Below are positions 1 through 9,840 of a DNA stretch of 64,000 nt, piece by piece. This DNA comes from Candidatus Obscuribacterales bacterium (GTDB lineage: Bacteria; Cyanobacteriota; Vampirovibrionia; Obscuribacterales; Obscuribacteraceae). The position numbers and the translations under genes are program-made. The notes beneath the pieces are model-generated. The model was not told where the DNA came from. It searched no databases and worked only from the letters and a program-made list of their open reading frames with translations. Positions within the stretch are counted from its first letter, which is position 1, and each line of letters starts with the position of its first letter. Where the stretch lies: NCBI GenBank assembly GCA_020050685.1, contig JAGVKG010000041.1:1-64000 (forward strand), in the 5' to 3' direction.

Positions 1-1043
1 GTCGCCTTGCCTGGGAGCAAGGCTTAATGAACACCCATATCCCCGAAGAATATGGTGGCATCGGTTTAGGAGTATTTGAAGGCTGCTTAATAGCCGAAGA
101 AATTGCCGGCGGTTGCACCGGTATTGGTACAGCTATGGAAGCCAACAACCTCGCTTTGGCACCAATTATTCTTGCTGGCGATGCAGTCCAGAAAAAAGAA
201 TTCCTCACGCCAATGACCAAGGAACTTACCTTCGCTGCCTATTGTGTAACGGAGCCAGCCGCCGGTTCCGATGTAGCCGGAATCAAAACAAAAGCAGAGC
301 GCAAAAATGGCGAATATATTCTCAATGGCGAGAAGATGTGGATTACCAACGCCGGTGTAGCAAGTTGGTATTACGTGCTTGCCTACACGGATCCGGACAA
401 GGGTAATAAAGGTATGTCCGCCTTTGTTATACCAAAAGATACGGATGGAATTATCGTTGGCAAGAAGGAGAAAAACCTCGGACAACGAGCAAGTGATACC
501 AGAGCCATTTCCTTTCAAGATGTAATAGTGCCGAGAAAATATTTGCTTGGCAGCGAAGGCGACGGATTCCGGATCTCCATGGGGGCCTTTGACCACACCC
601 GTCCGTTAGTTGCCAGTGCAGCAGTAGGCCTAGCCAAATCCGCTCTAGAAAATGCACTACGTTATGCCACTGAGCGAAAGTCCTTTGGACAAGCAATTGC
701 CAATCACCAAGCTATTGCATTTACATTAGCTGATATGGATAAAGACATCCAGGCAGCAAGGCTTTTGTGCTGGCATGCAGCTTGGCTGATTGACACAGGC
801 GCAAGGAACACTCGCGAAGCAGCAATCGCCAAAGCATTTGCTGCTGACATAGCAATGCGCGTTGCTACAGATGCTGTGCAAATCTTTGGCGGTTATGGCT
901 ATTCTCAGGAATATCCAGTTGAAAAGCTAATGCGCGACGCCAAAATATTCCAGATTTACGAGGGTACCAGTCAAATTCAGCGCCTGATAATTGCCCGTCA
1001 TCTACTTGCCACTGCTAAAGAATCGACCTCTTCTACAAACTAA
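1..1043 (+). CDS. acyl-CoA dehydrogenase, 5' end outside window
   Basis: FAD-dependent acyl-CoA dehydrogenase, which catalyses the first oxidation of beta-oxidation in the cytosol and passes electrons to ETF. The frame is open from base 3. The residues before the ATG at 27 (RLAWEQGL) run straight into [10 protein letters not shown] as in medium-chain enzymes, so the gene starts left of the window and about 40 residues are missing. Visible motifs are [11 protein letters not shown] and [10 protein letters not shown] (flavin and substrate binding), ATERKSFGQ, and near the C-terminus [10 protein letters not shown] and YEGTSQIQ, whose Glu is the catalytic base in medium-chain enzymes. The chain-length preference cannot be read from this. 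The next gene is 112 bases downstream and has its own ribosome site, so it is probably a separate unit. Confidence 0.93.
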   Translation, partial: RLAWEQGLMNTHIPEEYGGIGLGVFEGCLIAEEIAGGCTGIGTAMEANNLALAPIILAGDAVQKKEFLTPMTKELTFAAYCVTEPAAGSDVAGIKTKAERKNGEYILNGEKMWITNAGVASWYYVLAYTDPDKGNKGMSAFVIPKDTDGIIVGKKEKNLGQRASDTRAISFQDVIVPRKYLLGSEGDGFRISMGAFDHTRPLVASAAVGLAKSALENALRYATERKSFGQAIANHQAIAFTLADMDKDIQAARLLCWHAAWLIDTGARNTREAAIAKAFAADIAMRVATDAVQIFGGYGYSQEYPVEKLMRDAKIFQIYEGTSQIQRLIIARHLLATAKESTSSTN

Positions 1044-1155
1044 ATTGAATTGATCGTTCTTACGGAAGTCTAACTATCGAAAAAAATACTTACTTCGGAC
1101 GATTTTTAAAAGGCCGAAAACTGTCAAAATGGAAAATTGACAAAGGAGAAGCCAT

Positions 1156-1887
1156 ATGGACAATGTAAAAACACATGCATCCATCGCCAACTTGGTAACC
1201 GAACGACATAGTCGTGCTCACGTGTTCGAAAGTCTCGGTATTGATTTTTGCTGCGGTGGAAAGAAGTCGCTGGAGGAAGTTTGCGCTGAGAAGAGACTGG
1301 ACCTTCAGCTAGTGATCAACGAGCTAAAAAAATCCGATCAAGAGTCCGATACCAGGAAAGAAGGCAATGAGAAAGATTGGTCCAAGTGCTCAATTACAGA
1401 GCTTGCCGATCATATTGAACAAACTCATCACGTTTTTCTGAGAGAAAAGCTGCCATTTTTGGAAAAATTGGCGGACAAAGTAGCAAAAGTTCATGGCGAC
1501 CGCCAACCGAGTTTGAGTGCCCTTAGCGCCCTCTTTCACAGTTTCAAACAAAATCTTGATATGCACTCCATGAAAGAAGAACAAATTTTGTTCCCCATGC
1601 TCAAGAGCTTAGACAAGTCTCACACCCGTCCCAGTTTTCATTGTGGCTCGATTAGAAATCCGATTGTCGTAATGGGATTTGAGCATGACGACGCTGGCGC
1701 TTGCCTAAAGAAATTTAGAGAATTCACCAATGATTACAGCATTCCCGACTGGGCTTGTAATAGTTATCGTACCTTAATGGAAGGCTTAAAGGAATTAGAA
1801 CAAGACTTGCACATACACGTTCACAAAGAAAATCACATACTTTTCCCCAAGGCTCAGGAAACTGAAGCAAATCTTCCGCTAGGCTGA
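1156..1887 (+). CDS. ytfE: RIC/YtfE/ScdA-type iron-sulfur centre repair protein
   Basis: Di-iron hemerythrin-like protein that restores Fe-S clusters damaged by NO or oxidants and acts in the cytosol. The N-terminal ScdA_N domain (about residues 5-55) carries the hallmark CCGG. The C-terminal hemerythrin-type helical bundle supplies His/Glu ligands in DHIEQTHH, DMHSMKEEQILFP, GFEHDD and HVHKENHILFP. At 243 residues it matches the usual length. The start is the ATG behind AAAGGAG. NnrS, a NO dismutase/NO reductase homologue and the nitrate reductase genes nearby support a role in nitrosative stress. A weak copy of the window's recurring dyad lies at about 1053-1070. Confidence 0.93.
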   Translation: MDNVKTHASIANLVTERHSRAHVFESLGIDFCCGGKKSLEEVCAEKRLDLQLVINELKKSDQESDTRKEGNEKDWSKCSITELADHIEQTHHVFLREKLPFLEKLADKVAKVHGDRQPSLSALSALFHSFKQNLDMHSMKEEQILFPMLKSLDKSHTRPSFHCGSIRNPIVVMGFEHDDAGACLKKFREFTNDYSIPDWACNSYRTLMEGLKELEQDLHIHVHKENHILFPKAQETEANLPLG

Positions 1888-1895
1888 CAGCTTTC

Positions 1896-3281
1896 TCACG
1901 AATCTGCGATTGGCTCAAAAAATGCATTGAAATGCCTGAGCTGTTGCGGTTGGCTAACGATTTTCATGCCGACAATTTTTTCACGTCGTCGATAAACATT
2001 TACCAAGGCTTCGGCGACATAATCATAGTGGCTTTGTGAATATACCCGCCTAGGCAGTGCCAAACGTACCAACTCCTTTTGCGCCGTAGTTTCCTTTCCC
2101 GTTTCTCGATTATATTTACCAAACATGACTGAGCCAACTTCACAGCTGCGAATACCGGCCTCCACATAGAGCTCACAAGCCAGCGCTTGTCCTGGAAATT
2201 GCAATGCCGGGATATGAGGAAGAAATTTCGCAGCATCAATATATAGAGCATGGAGTCCCGGTGGAGCGACAAAGGGAATACCATGTACCATCAATTTCTC
2301 CGCCACATACATGCTAGAAGCTTGCCGATAATGAAGATAATCTTCATTGATAGATTCCTCAATACCGACGGCGATTACTTCCAAGTCACGCCCAGAAAGG
2401 CCGCCATAAGTCGGGAAGCCTTCTGTAAGAACTAGCGCATCTTTCAATCTTCTAGCAAGGCTTCGATCACGGATGGCAATAAATCCTCCTATATTGGCCA
2501 AACAATCCTTTTTGGCTGAAACCAAGCAACCGTTTGCACCAATAAAGATTTTTTTCACTATCTCACTTACAGATAGACCACTGCAGTCCGGCGCACGCTG
2601 CTTGATTAACCAAGCATTTTCGGCAAAGCGTGCTGCATCAATATAAAAGGGGATTTCATGCTTACGCAATAATTTACTCATACCCTGGATATTAGCAAGA
2701 GATGCCGGTTGCCCACCTGCGGAATTATTGGTGATTGTTAACATGGCAAATGGCATTGCTTTAGCACCACGGGTGGTGATTAGTCTTTCCAATTTCCCTA
2801 GATCTATATTGCCCTTGAAAGGATAGCTGGAATTACTGTCTTTAGCTTCAGGAGTCGGTAAATCAATCGCTTCTGCACCACAAGCTTCCAGATTCGCACG
2901 CGTTGTATCAAAGTGAGTATTACTTGGAACGACATCTCCCGGTTTAACCAGCGCGGCAAAGAGAATCTTTTCGCCGGCACGTCCCTGATGCACAGGAATC
3001 ACTTCCGGAAATCCAAATGTATTGGTGACAATCTCGCCTAAGCGATAAAAACTTGAACATCCCGCATAGGATTCATCGCCACGCATCAGGGCTGACCACT
3101 GTTGACTCGACATAGCCGCCATACCACTGTCGGTGAGCAAGTCAATAATTACATCCTGAGCACGCAATTGGAACAAATTGTATTTTGCTCGACAAAGCAG
3201 CTGTTTACGCTCGGCTCTTGTCGTAAAGCAAATGGACTCTACCATCTTGGCACGGAAAGGCTCAATGATCGTCTTCATCAT
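1896..3281 (-). CDS. tnaA: tryptophanase (tryptophan indole-lyase)
   Basis: PLP enzyme splitting tryptophan into indole, pyruvate and ammonia. It belongs to the beta-eliminating lyase family together with tyrosine phenol-lyase; both are in this window and can be told apart by active-site residues. This protein has Asp125 (FDTT), Val382 at the position of the phenol-lyase Arg, and His450 (LRHF), which are the tryptophanase-type choices. The PLP lysine is in SAKKD (Lys258), and PVHQGR and EGFPTYGG are present. Its 461 residues are normal for the family. It starts at one of two adjacent ATGs with only a weak ribosome site. It is divergent from nnrS across a 234-base region with a perfect 22-base dyad, so it is probably induced with the anaerobic genes. 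Confidence 0.88.
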   Translation of the reverse strand: MMKTIIEPFRAKMVESICFTTRAERKQLLCRAKYNLFQLRAQDVIIDLLTDSGMAAMSSQQWSALMRGDESYAGCSSFYRLGEIVTNTFGFPEVIPVHQGRAGEKILFAALVKPGDVVPSNTHFDTTRANLEACGAEAIDLPTPEAKDSNSSYPFKGNIDLGKLERLITTRGAKAMPFAMLTITNNSAGGQPASLANIQGMSKLLRKHEIPFYIDAARFAENAWLIKQRAPDCSGLSVSEIVKKIFIGANGCLVSAKKDCLANIGGFIAIRDRSLARRLKDALVLTEGFPTYGGLSGRDLEVIAVGIEESINEDYLHYRQASSMYVAEKLMVHGIPFVAPPGLHALYIDAAKFLPHIPALQFPGQALACELYVEAGIRSCEVGSVMFGKYNRETGKETTAQKELVRLALPRRVYSQSHYDYVAEALVNVYRRREKIVGMKIVSQPQQLRHFNAFFEPIADS

Positions 3282-3346
3282 TTACAAGCGTTACTCTCGC
3301 TAAGTTCTCTCATAAGATTCAAGTTTCTCGTAGAAGTGGTGATTAG

Positions 3347-3368
3347 TAATCATCCAAAAGGATGATTA
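3347..3368. promoter_or_regulatory. perfect dyad TAATCATCC-AAAA-GGATGATTA
   Basis: Nine-base perfect inverted arms around AAAA. It lies 66 bases upstream of tryptophanase and 148 bases upstream of nnrS. It is one of about ten related sites in the window (core ATCATCC-4-GGATGAT) and is a likely operator for a dimeric regulator. Confidence 0.7.
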
Positions 3369-3424
3369 GATAAAGAACGCCACAGGACAAAAAATGTCGT
3401 CGAGAAATCATGTTCGGAATTAAT

Positions 3425-3449
3425 ATCATCGTTCAGCCTGAATGATGAT
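3425..3449. promoter_or_regulatory. second inverted repeat before nnrS
   Basis: Arms ATCATCGTTCAG and CTGAATGATGAT flank a single C and pair with one mismatch. The outer ATCATC/GATGAT ends resemble the recurring dyad, but the spacing differs. It lies about 67 bases before the nnrS start. Confidence 0.45.
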
Positions 3450-3515
3450 GCGAAAACAAACCACTCTTATCTAAAATACACGGTAACTACTAATGACAAT
3501 ACGGGACATGGGCAT

Positions 3516-4817
3516 ATGGCCGCAAGTACATCTTTGACTGAATCAGGAACCAGCCTCAGTCGTGAGCAGGCATTGATTCAGCTTCTGCTGGCCTATTTGC
3601 TCTGCGGACTTTTGTTTATGCTTCTTCCGGGCACATTTTTCGGTGTCTGGAACTTATTTGCCATCAGTATTGCCAAATCAGCAACTTCGGTATCACCGGC
3701 TTGGGTGCAAGCACACGGACATGCGCAGTTATTCGGCTGGATTGGCTGCTTCATCATGGGCATTGGTTTTTATTCAATCCCCAACTTACGCCGTGTCTCG
3801 ACGTGGTCATTTTGGGAAGGTTGGCTTTGTCTGTTATTTTGGACAGGGGGCATATCCCTGCGTTGGTTTGCCAACGTTTATCAATGGCAATGGGAAATTC
3901 TTTTGCCCTTATCTGCCAATCTTGAGCTGGCAGCAACCTTGCTCTTCTTCTTTCGCTCAATTCAAGGTCATCGGGTACAAGGTGGATTAAGACATAAAAT
4001 AGAATCTTGGGCCGTACTAGTGATTGTCGGTACCATCGGTTTAATTGCTACGATGGGCCTAAATGTTTTCGAAACTTTTAGATTAGCTATATCTGGTGCT
4101 TCGCCGGTTTTTCCAGCTAGCTTCAACAATAAATTCCTGACATTTTCTCTTTGGAGCTTTGTTCTTCCCATTGCTTGGGGCTTTAGTGCACACTGGCTGC
4201 CAATTTTCCTTGGCTTGAAACCAGTCAAATCCAAGTATTTAAATTTTGCAATTATAGCTAATTGTCTTGGACTAATTGCTCTATTCTCGCCAAGTTTGCT
4301 TGTATCCACAATTTTATTTCTCGCAGCTGCCATTTCAATTGTTCTTGCAATCCGTCTGTTTGAAGCGGGTGATAGAGCGCCAAAAACGCAAGGCGTACAC
4401 GAAAGTTTTCCAGTCTTCATTCGCATTGCGTATACGTGGCTGGTAATCGCAAGCCTGCTTGCTGTCTGGGCTCAATTGTCAGCAAACTCGCATGGGATAA
4501 GTGGTGCCGGACGCCACGCACTTACGGTAGGTTTCCTGATGACAATGGTTTTTACGATCGGCCCGCGTGTACTGCCGGCCTTTCTTGGGCGAGAGAAGCT
4601 CTACAGTAAGATTTTGATGTTTCTTGCGCTGTTAACTATTAACACTGGCTGTTTGCTCCGTGTAATTTCGGAAATTTTAGCTTATCAAAACTATGCCGCC
4701 TGGGCATGGCTCATGCTCCCCCTCTCCGCCACCTTAGAACTTGCCGGCGTGGTTATTTTCACAATAAACATGCTTGGCACCTTCGTGCAGCCAACCATGT
4801 TACCACCACAACGATAG
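3516..4817 (+). CDS. nnrS: NnrS family heme/copper membrane protein
   Basis: Polytopic inner-membrane protein of the NnrS family, whose members bind heme and copper and protect against NO and nitrosylated iron-dinitrosyl species in denitrifiers. About 12 hydrophobic segments fill the 433 residues. Conserved features are the early VQAHGHAQLFGW, the SAHWLP segment, and the C-terminal GRHALTVGFLMTMVF followed by GPRVLPAFLGR. The start ATG has a poor ribosome site. The stop codon overlaps the GGAG ribosome site of the following hemY, so the two genes are probably co-transcribed. The precise molecular activity of the family is still unsettled. Confidence 0.85.
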   Translation: MAASTSLTESGTSLSREQALIQLLLAYLLCGLLFMLLPGTFFGVWNLFAISIAKSATSVSPAWVQAHGHAQLFGWIGCFIMGIGFYSIPNLRRVSTWSFWEGWLCLLFWTGGISLRWFANVYQWQWEILLPLSANLELAATLLFFFRSIQGHRVQGGLRHKIESWAVLVIVGTIGLIATMGLNVFETFRLAISGASPVFPASFNNKFLTFSLWSFVLPIAWGFSAHWLPIFLGLKPVKSKYLNFAIIANCLGLIALFSPSLLVSTILFLAAAISIVLAIRLFEAGDRAPKTQGVHESFPVFIRIAYTWLVIASLLAVWAQLSANSHGISGAGRHALTVGFLMTMVFTIGPRVLPAFLGREKLYSKILMFLALLTINTGCLLRVISEILAYQNYAAWAWLMLPLSATLELAGVVIFTINMLGTFVQPTMLPPQR

Positions 4818-4828
4818 GAGCATTTCTT

Positions 4829-6322
4829 GTGATTACTAAAGAACACGACACCGATTCTTCTACCAAGAGGAGAATCATCGTCATTGGTGCGGGTATTTCC
4901 GGCTTGGCTGCCGCTTATAAACTCGTTTGCAACAAAATCGATCTTGAAGTAATTCTATTGGAAGCTAATGCAAAAGCAGGTGGTGTCATTGGAACACTTA
5001 ATCAGACCGAAGCAATTATTGAATGTGGTCCGGAGGCTTTCACAACAGCAAAGCCGGCTATTGTAGATTTGGCAGAAAGTCTGGGAATATCCGATCGAAT
5101 CATCGGCACAAGTGACCAACATAGAACAACCTTCGTTGCATTTGACAAAAAACTTCATCCATTGCCGGATGGGTTTGTCCTGCTGGCACCGACCAAATTT
5201 TTTCCCTTCATTATGTCCAGGTTATTTAGCCTTTGCGGTAAGCTCAGAATGGCTCTGGACTTAGTGATTCCGCGTCGCATACCGACTGAAGAGGAGGACG
5301 AGACTTTAGCCGGTTTTGTCAACCGCCGGCTTGGCCGGGAGGCTCTAGAGCGAGTAGCACAACCCATGGTGGCAGGCATCCAAACTGCTCATCCGGAGAA
5401 TCTGAGCGTCAAGTCAGCCATGCCGCAGCTTTTGGAATTTGAAAAAAAGCACGGTAGCATAATCCTCGGACTTCTATCCGAGCGATTCAAGCTAAACAAG
5501 ACCAATGGCACTGTAGAAGGTAACTCGCGAGGAGCTCGATACGGCACATTTGCGACTTTTGACAAAGGTATGAGCGTGCTGGTAAGCGAGTTAGTAAAAG
5601 CATTGCCGGCTGGCTGTCTCAAGACAAATCATCAAGTAACTTTTCTAGTACCAGGGACCGAGCGGCGTTTTGACGTTCACCTCAAAGACGGAACCAAACT
5701 ACCGGCCGACGGGGTAATTTTGGCATTGCCTGCTCCGCAAGCTGCACGCATTGTCTTTGATGCTTATACTCAATTGGCTTCATTGCTAAACAAAATACCC
5801 TTTGCTTCATCTGTTGTAGTCAGCCGCCTTTATCAACGCTCCGCCATCCCACATCCGCTCAGAGGTTTCGGTTTTGTCGTACCACGGAGCGAAGAACGTA
5901 CGATACTGGCTTGTACCTTCAGTAGTGTCAAATTTGTCAATCGTGCTCCCCAAGACAAAGTTCTTTTGCGCATATTTGCTGGTGGTGCCCTTCAACCTGG
6001 CATCTATGCGCTTGCCGATCAAAAACTGGAAGAGCTAATCACAAGAGATCTTAGTCTATACCTAGGGATAACCAGTAAACCCTTACGCAGTATTATCAGT
6101 CGACACTTAAATCGTACACCACAATATCATGTCGGGCACACGAAAATAATCAAGGAAATTCAAACTGTCTTAGCTGGATTTCCAGGTCTAGCGCTAGCCG
6201 GAAATGCCTACGCTGGTGCTGGTCTTGCTGATTGTGTGGCCAGTGGTAACAAAGCAGCAGAAAGCGTTCTTCTCTCTCTTGCCAATTCCCTGACTATCCG
6301 CAACCCAGTTATCCACAAATAG
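4829..6322 (+). CDS. hemY: protoporphyrinogen oxidase, HemY type
   Basis: FAD-dependent oxidase converting protoporphyrinogen IX to protoporphyrin IX, the penultimate step of protoheme synthesis. The N-terminus has the Rossmann motif VIGAGISGLAAAYKL, then GGVIGTL and ECGPEAF. The C-terminus has GNAYAGAGLADCVASG, the second FAD contact. I chose the GTG at 4829, which follows GATAGGAG, because an upstream in-frame ATG at 4706 lies inside nnrS and would add a non-homologous leader. This gives 497 residues, slightly longer than usual. HemY normally uses O2, which is notable beside a possible O2-forming NO dismutase. The 3' end overlaps the convergent nrdJ by 14 bases. Confidence 0.9.
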   Translation: MITKEHDTDSSTKRRIIVIGAGISGLAAAYKLVCNKIDLEVILLEANAKAGGVIGTLNQTEAIIECGPEAFTTAKPAIVDLAESLGISDRIIGTSDQHRTTFVAFDKKLHPLPDGFVLLAPTKFFPFIMSRLFSLCGKLRMALDLVIPRRIPTEEEDETLAGFVNRRLGREALERVAQPMVAGIQTAHPENLSVKSAMPQLLEFEKKHGSIILGLLSERFKLNKTNGTVEGNSRGARYGTFATFDKGMSVLVSELVKALPAGCLKTNHQVTFLVPGTERRFDVHLKDGTKLPADGVILALPAPQAARIVFDAYTQLASLLNKIPFASSVVVSRLYQRSAIPHPLRGFGFVVPRSEERTILACTFSSVKFVNRAPQDKVLLRIFAGGALQPGIYALADQKLEELITRDLSLYLGITSKPLRSIISRHLNRTPQYHVGHTKIIKEIQTVLAGFPGLALAGNAYAGAGLADCVASGNKAAESVLLSLANSLTIRNPVIHK

Positions 6323-9300
6323 AGTAGCCGCAACCTTGGCAAACATAGCAGCCATCGATTGCTAGCCATTCATTGCTACCACATTTATCACAAACTGACC
6401 TGAGCTCTTCCTTTGATTGTTGCCTCTGCTTAGCATTCACCGTGCTTACGCCCAATTGCCCCTGTGAGTGACCAGGCATACCAGGAGCATCAAACCAACG
6501 TCTGTAATGCTGAATAGCCTTAGCCAATCCATCGCAAGGCGATTGAATTACGGCTGCCTTATCAGAATCACTGAATGTGAAAAAGGCTGGATAACCGGAC
6601 TGAATGTTGACCAACTGCTTAACAATTATTTCCTCTGCGGAGGCACGTTCTTCCTCGCCAAATTGTGCAGAATACTGCAGAAACGCCGAGGCTAAGCGAC
6701 CCACCGCTTCGAACAAACCGGACTCAATTGCACCCGGCTTACCCATTCTAGCGTAAACCTCAATTAATTCACCTGGCGCTGATGATTGATGATTGAGGGT
6801 CACATGCAAAGTTGAGCCTCCATAAGGTGTACCGACACGCACTTTATACGTAAGACCGGTTGTCTCCTCAATTGCCAAATTTCGCCGGATTGGCTTACCT
6901 AAGGTGCTAAGCAGATCATCTTTGGCTGCCGACAATTGCGCGGCAATTGTCTCAACTGGTTGACTAAGCCTTGAGCCATCCGGGTAGAAGGTAATACTTT
7001 TTACACCTAGATTGTAGGTGAGCATAAGTGCATCGGCTATGGCATTCTCATCTAGATCCATGGGAATTGAACAAGTATTCGAAACGGAGTTGAAAGCTTC
7101 AGGATATTCACTTGCTCCTTCGTACACAGCAGCAAGATGTCGCACATATGCCTCCGGTGTTACCTCGACACGAACCGGAAAGGCCTTTTGCACGGGTTCG
7201 GGAATTTCTGAAAGGCCTCGACACGATTTATGATTTTCGCGGATTTTCTGCATGAGTGCTTGTTGAGCATCTTCACTTTCCGGCCAAGCGTTGTGTTTGT
7301 ACATCACCTCGCGAAAGCCTGGTGCAACAAAATCAACTTGGCGCGAACGTACCTTGCGCGAAAAAACAATGCCATTATGAGGATCAACACCCCAGCTTGT
7401 CTGTAATGCCTGAGCAAGAGTTCCTGTCGGAGCATTGTTGGCCACGCAACTGTTACGCATGCGCAAACCCTTCTGATAAAAACGACTACCTTCCCAGAGC
7501 GGATAAACTCCGCGCTCTTCCGCCAATTGACCGGATGCTTGCACGGATGCTGCAATATAATGACGATATAGATCAGCTGTGGCTTTCAAAGCCTCATCTT
7601 GGCCAAATTCCAACTCCAAACGCGAAAGGTACTCCGCCAGTCCGGCAAATCCCCCCCCATTCCGCCTTTCTCTCCGTGAAGTCAAATTTTGCTGTGCAAT
7701 TGGATACCAAGAAACATCTGTAACATTGTCCATAAAACGTTGTTGCAATCTTGCTACGGCTTGCATTACCTGTACATTGTAAGTGCCATCTTCCTTCCAG
7801 AAATCACGATGTGCAGCATGCATGGAAGACAAATTACAGACTCCCATGAAGAGAGTGCCATCGTGAGCTACTCCGGCTGGTAAGAATTGCTCACCACATG
7901 GATTACAGGTTGTCAGATCATATAGATGATTATTGGCATTGGTATCATTAATCAGGTCATAAAATGCAATACCAGGTTCGCCGGATGTACTCATTCCCTG
8001 AACAATTCGCTTGAACACATCCGGAGCATAGAAATGTCCACGTACCCGCGCTTTCTTGTCCAGCAACATTACTTCCGCACCGCGCACGGCACGAGCTGCC
8101 TCCATGGCTTCGGGAAATTCTTCTATATCAACGCAATATTCCTCGTAAAGTTGCTCTTTGGTCAATCGATTGATCTTGGCTAATCCAGTCTGATCGTCAA
8201 TTACCGGTCTGCGCGGATCGTACACTGCTTGCGTCCAGATTTGCTTGTTGAATGTAGCCGGATAGAAACGCCTATTTCTCACGGCCTCCATAAATCCAGG
8301 CATGGCTAGGACGGAAATATTGGTATTGCTCAAATAGTTCTGACGCTGAAGAAATTGCACATACTGTTTGCCAAATTCACGCTCAGCCTTGGCCCATACC
8401 TGCTTGCGATAATCTTCTTCGGACTGGCCAGGCTGTTGCTTGTTCCCGGCAAGAAGTCGTTTGAATACCTGGCTTAATTTTGGTTCTGGTAAAAGCTTTT
8501 TCTTTTCGATGAAAAAGAGAATGTCGGGATGATCCGAGTTACGAATTTCCATCAGTGCGCCGCCTCGGCGACCTCCTTGGGCAACGGCTTCCACTGCTTT
8601 TGCTATGCTCATTTCATAAAAACGATCTGGTCCGGAGGCTGCCGCACCATTAGAAATAACTGATGACCAAGGACGCAATGAAGATGTATTCAACCCCATG
8701 CCCATAGCTGCCTTTGCTGCCATCGCCTCCATCTTCGCTGCTCGTTGAATACTTTCCAGACTATCTAAAACATAGGCCACACCACAAGCTGCTAGGCAGC
8801 CTTTGCCGCGTATCTGAGAGGCAATTCGTCCCATACTTATTTCATGTACACTGTGATCATCTGTATTGTCAGCTTCGAAACGCTCTCTCAGCTCATCGGT
8901 CTTTAGCCAGATTTCCTCGTCACTGAGGTTAGCTAGCACACCATGTGCCCAATACTTGAGCACCATCAACGATACTGCCGGATCAGCATTGATGTTGGCC
9001 GGCGTGTTGGCCCAAAATCTTTGATTGCCGATATTATCTGCAAACACTGCTGCCCAATAGGCAACCTTGGGATGAGCAAGAGCATCATCAAGTTCGATAT
9101 TAATGATTTCAGAGGCAGGCAATACATATTTTAGTTCGGCAATTGCGACTGCTTTTGCAACCCGGTGAATAATTTCATTCAAATCCTCGATGGGTTGACC
9201 GGTGAGAAGATCACGCTTGGCATACAGTTCCACCAAGGTCTGCTTAGTAGATTCCCAATATAGATCCGTGTAGTCCCTTTCCGACATCTCTAACAACTCA

Positions 9301-9452
9301 TCTTTTAGAAACTCGACAAATTGGCTAATCTCTTCACTATTAACCAGCGTTTCCATATTGTGCATTAGCACTTCGTTATCTCTATCCACCTCCCCTGCCG
9401 CTCCTGTTACTGTACCCATATCCGTACCTGTATCTGCCACTGATTCACGCAT
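6309..9452 (-). CDS. nrdJ: adenosylcobalamin-dependent (class II) ribonucleotide reductase
   Basis: Makes deoxyribonucleotides with a cobalamin radical and needs no oxygen, so it works with or without air. Visible features are an N-terminal redox Cys region (KGCLAACGVAYVLDS), the thiyl-radical loop TCNPCGEQ, the partner Cys in GVCNLSSM, the NAPTGT loop, and a C-terminal zinc-ribbon tail (CDKCG ... CYVCQGCGYSICG) that regenerates the active site. At 1047 residues it is longer than the roughly 800-residue core type. I start at the ATG at 9452 (MRESVAD); the frame extends 24 codons further upstream without family resemblance. A recurring-dyad site lies about 100 bases upstream. No cobalamin riboswitch was seen. 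Confidence 0.92.
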   Translation of the reverse strand: MRESVADTGTDMGTVTGAAGEVDRDNEVLMHNMETLVNSEEISQFVEFLKDELLEMSERDYTDLYWESTKQTLVELYAKRDLLTGQPIEDLNEIIHRVAKAVAIAELKYVLPASEIINIELDDALAHPKVAYWAAVFADNIGNQRFWANTPANINADPAVSLMVLKYWAHGVLANLSDEEIWLKTDELRERFEADNTDDHSVHEISMGRIASQIRGKGCLAACGVAYVLDSLESIQRAAKMEAMAAKAAMGMGLNTSSLRPWSSVISNGAAASGPDRFYEMSIAKAVEAVAQGGRRGGALMEIRNSDHPDILFFIEKKKLLPEPKLSQVFKRLLAGNKQQPGQSEEDYRKQVWAKAEREFGKQYVQFLQRQNYLSNTNISVLAMPGFMEAVRNRRFYPATFNKQIWTQAVYDPRRPVIDDQTGLAKINRLTKEQLYEEYCVDIEEFPEAMEAARAVRGAEVMLLDKKARVRGHFYAPDVFKRIVQGMSTSGEPGIAFYDLINDTNANNHLYDLTTCNPCGEQFLPAGVAHDGTLFMGVCNLSSMHAAHRDFWKEDGTYNVQVMQAVARLQQRFMDNVTDVSWYPIAQQNLTSRRERRNGGGFAGLAEYLSRLELEFGQDEALKATADLYRHYIAASVQASGQLAEERGVYPLWEGSRFYQKGLRMRNSCVANNAPTGTLAQALQTSWGVDPHNGIVFSRKVRSRQVDFVAPGFREVMYKHNAWPESEDAQQALMQKIRENHKSCRGLSEIPEPVQKAFPVRVEVTPEAYVRHLAAVYEGASEYPEAFNSVSNTCSIPMDLDENAIADALMLTYNLGVKSITFYPDGSRLSQPVETIAAQLSAAKDDLLSTLGKPIRRNLAIEETTGLTYKVRVGTPYGGSTLHVTLNHQSSAPGELIEVYARMGKPGAIESGLFEAVGRLASAFLQYSAQFGEEERASAEEIIVKQLVNIQSGYPAFFTFSDSDKAAVIQSPCDGLAKAIQHYRRWFDAPGMPGHSQGQLGVSTVNAKQRQQSKEELRSVCDKCGSNEWLAIDGCYVCQGCGYSICG

Positions 9453-9550
9453 TTCCGCCCCCTTTCTTGCCGTTGATATATACGAAGTGCACAGCTTGAG
9501 AATTGAACCCGAGTTGTGATGCAATTTATCTCATTGTTTTTTGTCCGATG

Positions 9551-9570
9551 CATACTCCGAAAGGATGATC
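9551..9570. promoter_or_regulatory. degenerate dyad site before nrdJ
   Basis: ATACTCC-GAAA-GGATGAT: the right arm is perfect and the left matches 5 of 7 consensus bases. It is centred about 110 bases upstream of the nrdJ ATG. Confidence 0.45.
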
Positions 9571-9706
9571 GCGAAGAAGCTTTAATCTGGGCCTGCCAAG
9601 AAAGTTTAGGCAGAGACAAATAAGAAGATTGCACCATTTGGGATATGCAAAAGCCGCTAGCTATGCGATCTATGCCATTTATATAGATTTTGGGTTGACT
9701 TTTAGC

Positions 9707-9724
9707 CTCGTCTCTTAGGATGAG
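9707..9724. promoter_or_regulatory. degenerate dyad site before the mini-protein
   Basis: CTCGTCT-CTTA-GGATGAG, arms complementary at 5 of 7 positions, about 120 bases upstream of the ATG at 9841. Confidence 0.38.
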
Positions 9725-9840
9725 AACCTGAAAGTAACAAGAGATTTTTTAGTCAATCAGGTTGATGCTTGAGCCAAATCGAGGTGAAACAATAGCCCTG
9801 TTTCAATCAGATTTATCCTAGTCAGACAAAGGAGATAAAA

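Larger units (their letters stand above)
9453..9840. other. divergent regulatory region nrdJ / mini-protein
   Basis: A 388-base gap between the nrdJ start and the 66-residue gene. It holds two degenerate copies of the recurring dyad (9551-9570 and 9707-9724), one suitably placed for each direction. Short open frames here have no ribosome site or family resemblance. Confidence 0.5.

Noticed and set aside
9453-9840. Cobalamin riboswitch upstream of nrdJ
   Set aside because: I looked for the conserved B12-box (GCCACTG-like) and a long structured leader and did not find them.
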